Source: Thermomicrobiales bacterium (lineage in GTDB: Bacteria; Chloroflexota; Chloroflexia; Thermomicrobiales; UBA6265). From it: a stretch of 6,867 bases of DNA. The DNA is taken from NCBI GenBank assembly GCA_030447145.1, contig JAUJLY010000156.1, positions 1 to 6,867 of the forward strand. Direction: 5' to 3'. Positions 6,088 to 6,867 of the stretch are shown here, piece by piece. Below the pieces are notes generated by a model. The model was given only the letters and a program-made list of their open reading frames with translations, was not told where the DNA came from and did not search any database. Positions within the stretch are counted from its first letter, which is position 1, and each line of letters begins with the position of its first letter. A program made the translations under genes and the position numbers.

Positions 6088-6729
6088 TCAGCGAGCTGGT
6101 GGTGTCACGAGGCGCTCTATGCCGCCGAACAGCAGGTCAGCGATCAACACGAGTATCACGATGGGGATTCCCCCAGCCAATAGATAGGTGGTATCCAGCA
6201 ACGAGATACCGGTCAGGATGTATTGCCCCAGCGTCTTTGCACCGACAAACGATGCCAACGTCGCGCTGGCAAGAAGTTCCACGGCTGCGAGTCGCAGGCC
6301 GGCCACAATGACCGGAAGGGCGAGAGGCAATTGTACCTGCCAAAAAACCTGTGCACTGTTCATGCCAACGCCCCGCGCCGCCTCCAGCGTGAAGGCGTCA
6401 ACGTTGGTCAACCCCGCGTGCGTATTGACGGTCAATGCCGGAGCCGCGAGGACTACGAGCGCCACCAGCGCCGGTAACGTGCCGAACCCGAGCCAGGGGT
6501 AGAAGAGGAAGACCAGCGCAAGTGACGGAATCACGCGAATTGACGACAGGACACCAACGGCATTCGCGCCGGTTCGTCCCATGTGTGAGAAGAGGATGCC
6601 GAGGGGAATGTAGATCAGCGAGGCGATGAGAATTGCCGTCGATGCCAGACGCAGGTGTGCCAGCACGAGCTCCTGGAAGCGATCCGGCCTCTCCTGAATA
6701 AATGCGATCAAATCGCGTAGCCACTCCAT
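6088..6729 (-). CDS. Osmoprotectant ABC transporter permease 1 (OpuC/OsmW-Y type)
   Basis: This is the first gene of the importer operon, a 213-residue inner-membrane permease (BPD_transp_1). Hydrophobic segments are visible at about 24-48, 56-80, 84-104, 136-160 and 180-202. The ATPase-docking EAA loop is at about 116-136 (EAARGVGMNSAQVFWQVQLP), and IRVIPSLALVFLFYP and GAKTLGQYILTGISLLDTTYL match the family pattern. The frame is open to an ATG at 6837, but the extra 36 residues (basic, with Cys, His and Tyr) do not look like a permease N-terminus. The start MEWLRDLIAFI at 6729 fits the family and gives a length matching permease 2. Ribosome-site spacing is not ideal for it: AGGGG is 3 bases and GGGGGAG 13 bases away. 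An ATG at 6741 (4 residues longer) is a second option. The TGA stop is 34 bases before the solute-binding gene. Confidence 0.9.
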   Translation of the reverse strand: MEWLRDLIAFIQERPDRFQELVLAHLRLASTAILIASLIYIPLGILFSHMGRTGANAVGVLSSIRVIPSLALVFLFYPWLGFGTLPALVALVVLAAPALTVNTHAGLTNVDAFTLEAARGVGMNSAQVFWQVQLPLALPVIVAGLRLAAVELLASATLASFVGAKTLGQYILTGISLLDTTYLLAGGIPIVILVLIADLLFGGIERLVTPPAR

Positions 6730-6867
6730 GGTCCCCTGCATTCTCCCCCTGGCAGCATGTCGCTGCCCGTCACGGTAATACAGGAGATGATATCCCGGAA
6801 GGTAACAGGCGTGGCCCCTGGCGCGGACGTTCCTCATCGGCGGCGGGGCCGTCTACCTGGTGCTGTG
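6730..6867 (-). promoter_or_regulatory. Upstream region of the importer operon, probable promoter location
   Basis: These 138 bases precede the first gene of the - strand operon and should hold its promoter. On the - strand, TATCAT (bases 6792-6787) matches five of six positions of a -10 box, about 57 bases before the start codon, but I find no good -35 box at the right spacing. Closer to the gene is a 6-bp hairpin, GGCAGC (6751-6756) with GCTGCC (6762-6767), just before the purine-rich ribosome-site region. At the right edge one + strand frame from 6806 reads as a hydrophobic peptide (RTFLIGGGAVYLVL) but has no usual start codon. The promoter call is tentative. Confidence 0.3.

Noticed and set aside
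5646..6311. 221-codon + strand frame opposite the solute-binding and permease 1 genes
   Set aside because: It is very rich in Arg and Cys and crosses a gene boundary on the supported strand, so it is a shadow frame.
6730..6837. N-terminal extension of permease 1 to the ATG at 6837
   Set aside because: The extra 36 residues are basic and carry no permease features. The start at 6729 matches the usual length and N-terminal pattern of the family.
6787..6867. + strand frame from ATG 6787 or GTG 6811 to the window edge
   Set aside because: The peptide is Arg- and Gly-rich, with no recognisable pattern. A purine run (GGAAGG, 6797-6802) before GTG 6811 is not enough support.

Overview
This GC-rich window (about 60% by eye) carries densely packed bacterial genes. 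Three clues suggest a Chloroflexota (Thermomicrobia-like) or other GC-rich, Gram-positive-type bacterium: the codon bias; a solute-binding protein with a Tat signal and an internal Ala/Ser/Pro/Met-rich linker; and several membrane proteins without a clear outer-membrane partner. This placement is an inference from style, not a marker-gene result.

Left half, + strand. The window opens with the last 22 codons of an unidentified gene (1-69). A full M20 family metallo-dipeptidase follows (142-1518), with every expected metal and catalytic residue visible. After a 262-base spacer containing a sizeable hairpin comes an unrecognised protein (1781-2857) with three N-terminal membrane segments and a long, very acidic, probably disordered tail. 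A 134-base spacer with an imperfect 16-base direct repeat then leads to a small GlsB/YeaQ/YmgE-type three-helix membrane protein (2992-3234).

Right half, - strand. Reading leftward from about 6729 is a complete four-gene ABC importer of the OpuC/OsmVWXY (glycine betaine/carnitine/choline) type: permease 1 (6088-6729), Tat-exported solute-binding protein (5052-6053), ATPase (3959-4960) and permease 2 (3307-3954). Gaps are short, 34, 91 and 4 bases. The 91-base gap after the binding protein contains a strong stem-loop that could set the dose of binding protein relative to ATPase. The ATPase keeps only one CBS-like motif where OpuCA-type proteins usually have two.

The two halves converge at 3235-3306. 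There a near-perfect 16-bp stem, flanked by A4 and T4, looks like one intrinsic terminator serving both strands. The importer would bring in compatible solutes under osmotic stress. The GlsB-like gene belongs to a family often linked to stress, but sharing a terminator is not evidence of shared function. I see no RNA genes, CRISPR arrays, insertion sequences or defence genes. Nothing here amounts to a clearly new system. The items most worth following up are the acidic-tailed membrane protein, the single-CBS ATPase, the linker in the binding protein and the intercistronic RNA hairpin.
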